NCBI GenBank assembly: GCA_003020985.1
Contig: PXRM01000034.1
Coordinates: 1 to 38,625 of the forward strand
Origin: Halobacteriales archaeon QS_4_70_19
Lineage (GTDB): Archaea; Halobacteriota; Halobacteria; Halobacteriales; Haloarculaceae
Length of the DNA stretch: 38,625 nt
Direction: 5' to 3'
A program made the position numbers and the translations under genes. Of this stretch, positions 1 through 8,300 are shown one piece after another (within the stretch, counting starts at the first letter, position 1; each line of letters starts with the position of its first letter). The notes under the pieces are model-generated. The model did not search any database and was not told the origin of the DNA. It worked only from the letters and a program-made list of their open reading frames with translations.

Positions 1-26
1 AGGTCGGCGACGATGGATCGAGGAGT

Positions 27-155
27 GCCCGGGGCGGGCTCCGAACCCGCGATCTCCGCATGTCTCAGGTGGAGGCCGGCGGGCCTCCGACACGCGGGGG
101 ACGCCGTGGTGTTACCCTATGAGTGCGGCGCTATGTCCAACTAAGCCACCCGGGC
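27..155 (-). tRNA. elongator tRNA-Met (CAT) with intron
   Basis: Read on the minus strand, the acceptor arm GCCCGGG (149-155) pairs with CCCGGGC (27-33). The T arm is GCGGG/CCCGC around a TTCGGAG loop, and the anticodon stem is CCGCA/TGCGG. The loop begins CTCATA, giving anticodon CAT. An intron of about 56 nt (62-117) interrupts the gene after position 37, the usual archaeal site. The exon bases CTCA can pair with TGAG near the intron 3' end, as expected for a bulge-helix-bulge recognised by the splicing endonuclease. Introns in elongator tRNA-Met and tRNA-Trp are typical of haloarchaea. CCA is not encoded. The intron borders are inferred from pairing. Confidence 0.93.
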
Positions 156-272
156 GCACTCTCGGGTAACCGGGTCGGCCTCTTGAACGTTCCTTTTCGT
201 CGTCCGGGAGGGCAGCCGTCCGTGACGCCGGGCCCGTCCGGCCGTTCACGCCGGCGCGCCAGGAGGGGGAGC

Positions 273-311
273 GGGGGTGGGTCACCCCCGGATTTATGCC
301 GAATCCGGGGG
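273..311. promoter_or_regulatory. overlapping inverted repeats around a promoter
   Basis: Two perfect inverted repeats share the block CCCCC at 285-289. One is GGGGGTG (273-279) with CACCCCC (283-289) and a 3-nt loop. The other is CCCCCGGATT (285-294) with AATCCGGGGG (302-311), a 10-bp arm and 7-nt spacer. The second spans an ATTTATG TATA-like box and ends 10 nt before the ATG at 322. Position suggests an operator over the promoter of the next gene; this is inference. Confidence 0.5.
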
Positions 312-321
312 AGTCTGAGAC

Positions 322-1344
322 ATGGACGTACCGGACCTCGTGGAGGGGGAGCTGGGCGGGGAGTCGGTACTCGTGTCGGTGGGTATCGGCGGCGACGACG
401 GCGTCTTCCTCACGCCCGAGCGGACGCTCGTCTACCGGGGGGAGGGGCTGCTCAGCGACGAATCCGTGTCGGCCCACGAACACGGCTTCGACCGACTCGA
501 ACTCTCCGAGGGGCGCCGCCGCACCTCGTTCACACTGCACTACTACGACCGGGAGGAGTCGTTCGCCGTCGGGTCGAGCCACGCACAGGACGTGCTCCGG
601 GCGCTGCTGGCCGCGCATCTCCGCTCGACCGGCGCGCTCGAGGAGGACGAACAGGCCCGCGGGGTCTACCGGTTCGACGAACTCACGCTCGTCGTCGGGA
701 CCGAGCGCCTCCTCAAGCACGTGGGCGGCGCGGTCTGGTCCGCCGAGTACGAGAGCTTCCCGTACGCCGGCCTGACCCGTCTCGAGTTCGAGGAGGGGAA
801 CCACGCGCTGCAGGTCGTCATCGCAGTGGAGCAACGACCCGAGCGGATCAAGGTGCACAACGACCGGGCGCCGGAGGTCCGGCGAACCGTCGAACAGGCC
901 ATCTTCGCCTTCCACGAGGTGGACTCGCTCCCGGCGCTCAACGAGACCGTCGCGCCCGAGGAGCCAGACGAGGAGTCCGCGCCCGCCGAGAACGACTACG
1001 CCGACAGCGGCATCGACTCGCTCCTCGACGACGAGCCGGCGGAATCGACGGGCTCGACGGCGGCCGGCGATACCACGACGGCCGCGACCACGACCGACAC
1101 AGCGTCGGGGACGGCCGACGCCGACGCGACCACCGCCACCGACGACGCGGCGACCGACACGGCCGGCGCGGACGCTGCCACGACGGCCGATTCCGACACG
1201 GACGGGTTCGTCTCGGCGACGGACAAGGCAGTCCTCACCCGGCTGGAGACCCTGGAGGAGAAGGTGGACGAGCAGACGACCCTCATCGAGCGTCAGCAGG
1301 AGACCATCGAGCAACTGGTCGACGAGCTCCGGCGCGGCCGGTAG
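322..1344 (+). CDS. haloarchaeal conserved protein with C-terminal coiled coil
   Basis: This 340-residue acidic soluble protein has no signal peptide or membrane segment. Residues 1 to about 205 form a compact domain of beta-rich segments that appears to hold two related halves (compare GGDDGVFLTPERTLVYRGEG with DELTLVVGTERLLKHVGG), which suggests a PH-like fold. Residues 210-295 are a low-complexity Ala/Thr/Asp linker, and the last 45 residues (LETLEEKVDEQTTLIERQQE) form a coiled coil likely used for oligomerisation. I recognise it as a haloarchaea-restricted family of unknown function, possibly DUF7115, but am not sure of the number. The ATG lies about 25 nt after a TATA-like box, so the mRNA is probably leaderless. 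Confidence 0.85.
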   Translation: MDVPDLVEGELGGESVLVSVGIGGDDGVFLTPERTLVYRGEGLLSDESVSAHEHGFDRLELSEGRRRTSFTLHYYDREESFAVGSSHAQDVLRALLAAHLRSTGALEEDEQARGVYRFDELTLVVGTERLLKHVGGAVWSAEYESFPYAGLTRLEFEEGNHALQVVIAVEQRPERIKVHNDRAPEVRRTVEQAIFAFHEVDSLPALNETVAPEEPDEESAPAENDYADSGIDSLLDDEPAESTGSTAAGDTTTAATTTDTASGTADADATTATDDAATDTAGADAATTADSDTDGFVSATDKAVLTRLETLEEKVDEQTTLIERQQETIEQLVDELRRGR

Positions 1345-1361
1345 CCGTCATCCGGCGTCGG

Positions 1362-1748
1362 TCAGTCGCGGCGTCCGGTGACCTTCTCGATGCACGAGGA
1401 CCCGAAGGGGCCCAGTTCGCCGGCCTCCAGCCGGACGAAGTGGCCGACTGAGAGCGACTTCCCGCAGCGCTCGCACTCGTAGTCGCCGGCCCGCTCGACC
1501 ACCTCGCTCTCGAACGTGAGGAAGCGTCCGCTCGTCGGCTTCACCGCGTCGCCGTCGCGCTGGATGACGCCCCGCTTCTCCGCCTCCTCGATGATGGCCC
1601 GCGTCGTCGCGGGGTGGGTCGTGACCGTCTCGATGCGGTCGACCAGCTCGGCCAGCGACAGCTCGGCGTGCTCCAGGCGCTCCAGCAACTGGACGCCCAG
1701 CTCCACCGGGTCGGTCTCGTCCGCGCCGCCGCCCCGCCCGTCGGACAT
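1362..1748 (-). CDS. haloarchaeal winged-helix/zinc protein (DUF5830-like)
   Basis: The 128-residue protein has an N-terminal helical winged-helix-like part (LSLAELVDRIETVTTHP to AEKRGVIQRDGDAVKP) and a C-terminal treble of cysteines: CERCG near residue 95 and a later SSC, with a conserved GPFGSSCIEKVTGR end. It matches what I know as the DUF5830 family, haloarchaeal proteins of unknown role. The architecture suggests a DNA- or RNA-binding regulator. It converges with the preceding gene (17 nt between stops) and diverges from the molybdoenzyme gene. Function is inference only. Confidence 0.8.
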   Translation of the reverse strand: MSDGRGGGADETDPVELGVQLLERLEHAELSLAELVDRIETVTTHPATTRAIIEEAEKRGVIQRDGDAVKPTSGRFLTFESEVVERAGDYECERCGKSLSVGHFVRLEAGELGPFGSSCIEKVTGRRD

Positions 1749-1915
1749 GGCGGAACGGCGGGCGGGCGCGGACGAAAAGCTATCGCCACACCGGGCGCGG
1801 CGGGACTGGCTCGACGTGTCGCCGGCCGATTCTAGATGGATTCTAGACGAACCTCACCTCAAGCACGACCGGAACCTGAAGAACCGGTTCCCGTGTCCGG
1901 CTCGCGTTCACGTCC

Positions 1916-3424
1916 ATGCAACGAGCCGACCTCGCGGCCACGGTCCGCGCTCACCTGCCGGCCGTCGTCGTGGCCCTGTCGGCCGGTGCCGCGGCCGTCG
2001 CCGGGTCGTACGCCGCCGCCGGCTTCACCCCCGCCTACGTGGTGGCTCCGGTGGATAGCGTCGTCACACGGTACGTCCCGGGGGCGTTCGTCACCGTCGC
2101 CGTCCTGTTGCTGGGAGACCTCGGCGAGCAACTGAGCCTCCTCTCCGCGACCGCGCTGGCGGTAGTCCTGCTGGGGTCCCTGGCGGGGCTCGGGCGTGCC
2201 ATCGCCCGGGAGGCCGGCGTGGGACCGCTCGCCGGGCCGTTCGCCGGCGTCCCGGTCTGGGCCGCGGCGACCGTCCTGACCGGCCGGCCGGTGCTCGCGC
2301 TGGGTGCGGGGCTGGCCGCGCTGTTCGTCGTCAGCATCGCGAGCATCGCGGGGCGGGTCGGCACCGACGACGTCGGTGCCGCCGACCGGCGACGTGTCGT
2401 GGGGAGCGCCGCGAGCCTGGCCGGCCTCGGTATCGCGGGCTGGCTGCTCGGGAGCCGGCGGGGGACGCTGGACGCGTCGGGAGCCGCCGCCGAGCCCGCT
2501 GGCGCCGGGGAGGTCTCCGTGGCCACCCAGCAGGCCCTCGCCGAGGCGTCCGAGAAGAGCTTCGACGTCGACGGGCTGGAGCCGCTCGTCGGCGAGGAGT
2601 TCTACGTGGTCGACGTCAGCTCCGTCCACCCGCAGACCGCGACCGACGAGTGGTCCCTGTCGATCACGGGTGCCGTCGGCGACGAGACGACGTTCGACTA
2701 CGAGGACGTCACGCGCCGGGAGCCGGTCCGGGAGTTCTCCACGCTGCGCTGCGTGGGCGAGCAACTCAACGGGAAGAAGACCGACACGGCGCTCTGGACC
2801 GGCGTCCGCGTCGGCGACCTGCTCGCGGCGGCGGACGTGCCGGACCGCTGTTGCGTGATGGCCCACGGCGAGGACGGCTTCTTCGAGGAGTTCCCCGTCG
2901 CGGCGCTCCGGGAAGCACTGCTGGTCTACCGGACGAACGGGAAACCGCTCCCCCGGGACCACGGCGCCCCCGCCCGGCTGATCGTCCCCGGGCACTGGGG
3001 GGAGATCCACGTCAAGTGGGTGACCGAACTGGAGATCCTCGACGAACCCGCGGAAGGCTACTGGGAGCAGAAGGGCTGGCACGGCACCGGTCCCGCCAAC
3101 ACCGTCGCGAAGCTGTACGTCAACAGCGACCTCGACGACGGTCGCAAGCGGGTCGCCGGCCACGCCTACGCCGGGACGCGGGGCATTTCGCGGGTCGAGG
3201 TGTCGACGGACGGGGGGGGGGCGACCTGGAACGGGGTCGACCTGAGCGAGCCCCTGCCGGGGCGGTCGGTCTGGCGCCAGTGGAAGTACGAGTACGATCC
3301 CCCGGGGGGCACCCACGAAGTCGTCGTCCGGGCGACCGACGGGGAGGGGCAGCTCCAGCCGCGGGAGGCGTCCGGCCCCTATCCGAGTGGTGCAAGTGGC
3401 TGGGTCTCGAAGGAGGTGTCGTGA
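1916..3424 (+). CDS. membrane-anchored sulfite oxidase-family molybdoenzyme
   Basis: In this 502-residue protein the first 190 residues contain four or five hydrophobic segments (for example residues 11-32 and 60-115), so it is anchored in the membrane. From about residue 225 it has the sulfite oxidase/nitrate reductase catalytic fold. The motif STLRCVGEQLNG places the conserved molybdenum-ligand Cys at about residue 279, followed by LWTGVRVGDLL and a DHGAPARLIVPGHWG stretch typical of the molybdopterin domain. A C-terminal Ig-like dimerisation domain (ISRVEVSTDGG, WRQWKYEYDPPGG) completes the family architecture. The substrate cannot be read; haloarchaeal members are annotated only as molybdopterin-dependent oxidoreductases. 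Its stop overlaps the next start (ATGA), so it heads a three-gene unit with a small regulator and a small membrane protein. Confidence 0.88.
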   Translation: MQRADLAATVRAHLPAVVVALSAGAAAVAGSYAAAGFTPAYVVAPVDSVVTRYVPGAFVTVAVLLLGDLGEQLSLLSATALAVVLLGSLAGLGRAIAREAGVGPLAGPFAGVPVWAAATVLTGRPVLALGAGLAALFVVSIASIAGRVGTDDVGAADRRRVVGSAASLAGLGIAGWLLGSRRGTLDASGAAAEPAGAGEVSVATQQALAEASEKSFDVDGLEPLVGEEFYVVDVSSVHPQTATDEWSLSITGAVGDETTFDYEDVTRREPVREFSTLRCVGEQLNGKKTDTALWTGVRVGDLLAAADVPDRCCVMAHGEDGFFEEFPVAALREALLVYRTNGKPLPRDHGAPARLIVPGHWGEIHVKWVTELEILDEPAEGYWEQKGWHGTGPANTVAKLYVNSDLDDGRKRVAGHAYAGTRGISRVEVSTDGGGATWNGVDLSEPLPGRSVWRQWKYEYDPPGGTHEVVVRATDGEGQLQPREASGPYPSGASGWVSKEVS

Positions 3425-3741
3425 TGGAGGAGTCCCTCTGGTACCTGCTCGCCGGGACGCGGGGCAGCGAGAACCGGGCGAGCATCGTGCGGGCGCTCGA
3501 CGAGCAGCCCCGCAACGCCAACCGCCTGGCCGAGGCGGTCGACCTGGGGTACAACACCGTCCGCCACCACCTGGACACCCTCCGTGACCACGACGTCGTC
3601 GTCCGGAACGGCGACGGCTACGGCGCCGTCTACCGCCTCTCCGACCAGTTCGAGGAGCACCGGGAGGTCTACGAGCGCGTCGTCGAGGCCGCCGACCACC
3701 CCCTCCCGGACGGCAGCAACGCAGCGGAGGGTGCCGAGTGA
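3424..3741 (+). CDS. small winged-helix transcriptional regulator
   Basis: The 105-residue protein starts at the ATG that overlaps the upstream stop. It has an ArsR/MarR-type winged helix: SENRASIVRALDEQPRNANR, then LAEAVDLGYNTVRHHLDTLR as the recognition helix, then a DHDVVVRNGDGYGAVYRLS wing. No ligand cysteines are visible. Small wHTH proteins of this type are usually paired in haloarchaea with a short membrane protein, which is the case here, so both are probably cotranscribed with the molybdoenzyme. Target genes are unknown; autoregulation is plausible. Confidence 0.85.
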   Translation: MEESLWYLLAGTRGSENRASIVRALDEQPRNANRLAEAVDLGYNTVRHHLDTLRDHDVVVRNGDGYGAVYRLSDQFEEHREVYERVVEAADHPLPDGSNAAEGAE

Positions 3742-4055
3742 TTCCGCTCGCCTCGATGCCGTCGATGGCGCTGTGGCTCCTCGCGGCGACCGGCATCTCC
3801 GTGCCGAACGCACTCATGCTGGCCGCGCTCACGGCGGTCTGGGTCCGGAACTACCGGATCTTCGGCACACCGATGACCGCCGGGCTCGCCGCCTTCGGCG
3901 CCCTCCTCCTCGCGGAGAACCTCGTCGCCGTCTACTTCTACCTCTCCACCCGGATGCTCTACTCCGGCGACCCCATCGCCCAGCGGACGGTCGTCGTTCT
4001 CCGGGTGCTGGAGCTGCTGGCCGTCGGGTTCCTCACCTACGTGACCATGCAGTAG
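3738..4055 (+). CDS. small membrane protein (DUF7521-like)
   Basis: The 105-residue protein starts at GTG, overlapping the upstream stop by 4 nt (GTGA), which supports translational coupling. Three hydrophobic helices are visible: roughly residues 18-35, 45-68 and 85-103. It resembles the short haloarchaeal membrane proteins found next to wHTH regulators (I believe DUF7521). It may sense or anchor a signal for the upstream regulator, but the sequence gives no direct evidence of that. It is the last gene of the molybdoenzyme unit. Confidence 0.75.
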   Translation: MIPLASMPSMALWLLAATGISVPNALMLAALTAVWVRNYRIFGTPMTAGLAAFGALLLAENLVAVYFYLSTRMLYSGDPIAQRTVVVLRVLELLAVGFLTYVTMQ

Positions 4056-4109
4056 CGCTCGGAGGGATCGGTCAGAAGACGTATATCGGCCCTTCCACAC
4101 ACCCCCCAC

Positions 4110-4766
4110 GTGCAGCGCGCGACGCGACGGCAACTGTTCGGGGTGGCCCTCTTCGGCGGGGTCGTGCTCGCGGCGGCGCTCCTCGCGTCGCCGAACACGG
4201 CCCTCGCCCGCCTCCACGCGCTGGCGGCCCGGCCGCTCCTGTTCGCGCCCGCGCTCCTCGCCGCGTACCTCTGCCGGCCGCTGGTCGCGTGGCCCATCAG
4301 CGCGCTCTCTGTCCTGCTGGGGTTCCTCTACGGGCCCGTCGCCATCCCCGTCGCGCTCGCCGGCGCGGTCGTCACGTGCACGCCCGCCTACCTGCTCGCA
4401 CGCCGGACCGGCGACCGCGGGCTGTTCGGCCGGGCCGGCGACTCCGGCCGCCAGTTCTTCGCCGCCACCGGCGACGTCCGCGGCCTGGTCGGCCTCCGGC
4501 TCATGCCGCTGCCGCCGGACCCCGTCTCCTACGGCGCCGGTCTCTCCGGGCTCTCGCCCGGGCGATTCGCCCTCGGGACCGCGCTCGGCGAGCTGCCGTG
4601 GGCCGTCACGGCCGTCCTGCTGGGGGCCTCGCTGGAGACGCTCACCGTCGATGGGGTCGGGGCCGGCCTCCCGCTCGTCGTGGGACTCGCGGCGCTCGCC
4701 GTGCTGGTACTGGGGGGACCGCTCTACCGGCGGTGGCGCGAACGGCGTGGCTCGCCGGTCGAATAG
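4110..4766 (+). CDS. TVP38/TMEM64 (DedA-like) membrane protein
   Basis: This 218-residue polytopic protein has about five to six hydrophobic segments. The central part carries VTT-domain features: a FLYGPVAIPVALAGAV segment, the re-entrant region with GLVGLRLMPLPPDPVSYGAG, and GLSPGRFALGTALGELPWA. The family (VTT domain, SNARE-associated in eukaryotes) is linked to lipid scrambling or transport, and the archaeal role is unknown. GTG is the start, about 27 nt after GTATATC, which fits a leaderless transcript. It is a separate unit from the preceding cluster, with a 54-nt gap containing its promoter. Confidence 0.85.
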   Translation: MQRATRRQLFGVALFGGVVLAAALLASPNTALARLHALAARPLLFAPALLAAYLCRPLVAWPISALSVLLGFLYGPVAIPVALAGAVVTCTPAYLLARRTGDRGLFGRAGDSGRQFFAATGDVRGLVGLRLMPLPPDPVSYGAGLSGLSPGRFALGTALGELPWAVTAVLLGASLETLTVDGVGAGLPLVVGLAALAVLVLGGPLYRRWRERRGSPVE

Positions 4767-5065
4767 CCGGGACAGTCCCGTCGGAACCTTGCCACCGACG
4801 AGACGCTCCAGCAGCCGTGCTGGATGCAGGGCGCGAGTCGGTCAGAAACAACCCCATCATCCCTGAAAGATCGATTTCACAGTCGGGGTTCCGGTGTCGG
4901 TGTGGTCCCCCCACCACGTCGATCAATCCTCCAGTGTCTCGGAGTCGGCCCTACTACTCTCGGGGCGGGATGCTCGGAGAGACGAGCAGGTACTGGAACG
5001 CCGGAAGTATGTCGAAGATATCCGCTGTCTCTCGCACCGACCCTGTCTGAGGACGGCGCCCACCC
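4767..5065. other. intergenic region, nothing recognised
   Basis: This is a 299-bp spacer between a plus-strand and a minus-strand gene. Only short ORFs with no recognisable product are present, and no tRNA-like fold was found. It contains the transcription ends of both neighbours. Confidence 0.5.
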
Positions 5066-5182
5066 TCAGGCCCAGAAGGTGTCCGCGCAGTCCATGACGG
5101 TCCCGTGTTGCGGGCAGACGTACTTGCAGTGGCGCTTGTAGAGGTCCTCGCCACAGGTCGGACAGGTCGGCGGCCCGCTCAT
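5066..5182 (-). CDS. 38-residue CPxCG zinc-finger micro-protein
   Basis: A 39-codon ORF begins MSGPPTCPTCGEDLYKRHCK and ends DCADTFWA. Cysteines are arranged CPTCG, then HCKYVC, then a final DC, enough for one or two zinc sites. It matches the haloarchaeal class of CPxCG micro-proteins, most like what is annotated as the HVO_2523 family, though I am working from memory on that name. Such proteins are intact genes with regulatory or metabolic phenotypes in Haloferax, and the molecular role is mostly unknown. It lies 159 bp downstream of the nrdJ stop on the same strand and is too short for most gene finders. Confidence 0.8.
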   Translation of the reverse strand: MSGPPTCPTCGEDLYKRHCKYVCPQHGTVMDCADTFWA

Positions 5183-5341
5183 ACGGTCACCTCGGCCGCC
5201 CGGTACCTCAATCCGGCGACCCACGACACGCCCGCCGGACGGAGATATCTGCGTGTTGTGCCTTATTTCCGAACGAACTTCACTGTTCGTGAGAAATTCG
5301 AACGGTAGAATACGAATCGGGAGAGTACGTCGGCTACGCCC

Positions 5342-8300
5342 TCAGCACTCCGACCAGCCGCAGGCCTCGCACGTCTTGCAGCCCTCGGAGAAGTAGAGGT
5401 TCATCCCGCCGCAGTCGGGGCACTCGGGGCTCTCGCCGGCCTCGATGAGCGACCGGGTGTCGGCGTCCGAACCGCCCTGCTGGGTCGCGGCGCCGGCGCC
5501 GCCGTCCGTCTCCGTCTCCGGCTCCGGCGTCGGCGGCTCGCTCTCGGGTTCGGCGCTGGTCGCGGCCTCGTCGCCCTCGACGGCCTCGTCGAGGCTGGTC
5601 TGCTTGGGGTACGGCTTGTCGATCTCGTCCTCGATGTAGCGGTCGAGCGCCGTCCCGATGGCGTCCGGGATGGAGTTGATCTGCTCGCCCTTGTCCCAGG
5701 CGACCTTCGGGCTCCGGGTGCCCCGGAGCTCGTCGACGATCTCCTCGGGGTCGACGCCCGCACGGAGCGCCGTGGAGATGACCTTCCCCAGCGCCTCCGT
5801 GAAGGAGTTCGTGTAGCCGCCGGAGTGGCCGATGTTGGCGAAGACCTCGAACGGCTGGCCCGTCTCGGGGTCCTCGTTGATGGTGACGTACAGCTTCCCG
5901 TAGCCGGTCTTCACGCGCTGGCTGACGCCGTGGAGCGTGTCCGGGCGGGGCTGCAGGTCGCCGAGCTCCGACTCGCTCGACTCCAGCAGGCTCGCGATGT
6001 CGGCCTCGGCCCGGGCGCGGACCTCCTCGTTCTCGAGGAAGGCCTCCAGCCCGCCGAACGCCTCGTCGACCTGCTCTATGATGGCGGCGGCGGCCTCGGA
6101 CTCGTCCATGTCCGAGAACTCCGCGTTCTGCGAGCGCGTCGTGAGGACCTGCTTCGAGCGGGTGCCGTCACGGTAGACCGTGACGCCCTTGCCGCCGTTC
6201 GCGTAGATGTAGCGGTACACCTCGTCCATGTCCTCCTTCGTCGAATTGTTTGGGAAATTACATGTCTTGCTGATGGCCGAATCCACCCCGTCCTGGCAGG
6301 CACACTGCACGCCGGCGTGCTCCTTGCCGGTCAGGTCCGAGGTGACGACGAACAGCTCGCCGATGGCCGTCGGGACGGTCTCCAGCCCCTCCACCCCGTC
6401 GAACTCGTTGTTCGCCATCTGCTCTTTGGCCTCCTCCTTCACGGCCTCGACGTCGATGTCGTTGGCCTCCAGGGTACGGAGGAAGTAGTCGTCGAACTCG
6501 ACGAGCATCTCGTCGCCCTGCACGTCGTCGGAGACGTTCTTGTAGTAGGCGACGTTGTAGATGGGCTCGGTTGTGCGTGACGAACCCGTCCGCCACGTAG
6601 GTGTTGTTCGACGGAACGGAGATGTCCTTGGTATAGGCCTTCTCCTCCGTCACGGTAGTGACCGTCGCGGCGTAGATGTCCGTCAGTCGACGCCCGTCAA
6701 GTTCGACTGTCTCACCTGTCTCAGCCTCGACATCACGGACGAGTTTCCGGGAGACGGCCCCGTTGATTAGTGACTGGTTGACGCGCTTCTTGATCGACTT
6801 GCTCACCTCGTCATAGCCGTCGAGTCCGCGGAGCACCTCGACGACGGCTGGTGGGTACGTGTCATTCTTGTACGACTGTGGTGTGAGTTCGATTTCCGTC
6901 GACTTCGTGATGAATCCGATCTGATCGAGGTATCGCTTGTCCTCGCGTTTGTTCGCCCCCCGAACGGCGTGTCGAGGACGGTCCCCGTAGTGATTCTCCA
7001 TGTCGGCGGTTTCCAGCGTATCGCGGACGAACACACAGCCTAGGGACAGCAGGAGCGTCTGCACCTGATCGGCGAGCGTCGAGGAGACCGTCGAGAGTTC
7101 CACCTTTCGTGAGGCCGTCCCATCAGCTTCGAACAGTCCCCGAAGGAATGCCTTCGCGACGGCCGTGTCACCGCGGAGGACCGCCTCGGGAACGAACGCA
7201 CTGGCGGCTCCTTCTCCCTCGTTGCCGGACGCTTTCGTCCAGCCGTTGTCTTCGAAGTACCGGGACAGATGGCGGCCGCCGAACGTGAGCATACGGCGAC
7301 TGTCACGGTCTTCGACCGTTGGGGTAACGCCGAACAGCGACTCACCAAGTTCCCGGAGGTGCTCGTCGAGTTCGGTCGCTTCCGACTCGACGACGAGTTT
7401 GACACCGACCTCTTCGTGAACGTATCCGTCCCCCGTGAAGTAGCCGAGGAACTCGGCCAGTTCCGGCGTCATCCGCTCGGGGAGCCGGAGCCGCTTGTCC
7501 GTGTTGTGGTAGTAGTTCTCCCGCTCGGTCGTATCGAGTCGGAGCCGTTCCCCGGACCCGAACGTGTTCCGCTGCATGACGATGCGGTCACCGGGCTCGA
7601 ACTCGTCGGCCTCCTTCCAGGCGTATTCGCCGTCCTCGGTGATCGTTCGGAAGCGGTGATCCGGCGTGGCGGCGACGCTGAACCCGCCCTCGGTTTCGAC
7701 CCGCCGAACGTCAGCGAACCCGTTGTCGTAGACCGCTGTGGCAGCCTTGGTTCCGCCGTCCGTCGAGACGCCGACATCGATCTCGGACCACTGTTCGAAC
7801 TCCGCAGTCGTGTCGTCCAGGTCCTTGATCGGCCGGAGCCCCTCGTCGGTCGAAACCAGCGAGTTCTCTTCGACACAGCCGGTGGGCGCGATCGTCGTCG
7901 TGTTGTGGTTCCGGATGGGGAACCCGTCCGCCCACTCGTCGGCGTCGAGCCCGGTATGGTGCTCGAACCAGTCGCGGTACTCCGTGGGGTCCGCGTACTT
8001 CGATCTCTCCCACTCGTCGAAGCTGCCCCGCTCCTGGGCGAGCTCGTGGCTGGCCCACTTCGAGTCGTGGTTGATCTTCATCATCACCTGCCGGGCGATC
8101 TCGTTGGCCTCCTCGCTCCCGTAGCGCACCCCGAGCTGGACGTACAGCTGCGCGAGGCCCATGATGCCCAGCCCGATCTTCCGCATCTCGCGGACCTTCT
8201 CCTCGATCTCCGGGACCGGGAAGTCCGACATCGTGACGACGTTCTCGAGGAAGCGCGTGCCGAGTTCGATGCGGCGCTCGAACTCGCCGATGTCGAGCGA

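Noticed and set aside
1829-1848. Direct repeat GATTCTAGA twice before the molybdoenzyme gene
   Set aside because: Only two 9-bp copies; could be chance or a minor promoter feature and no further evidence supports an operator.
1859-3832. A 657-residue minus-strand frame opposite the molybdoenzyme
   Set aside because: Composition (Arg/Gly/Pro-rich, no conserved motif) is that of an antisense shadow of a GC-rich gene with clear sulfite-oxidase motifs.
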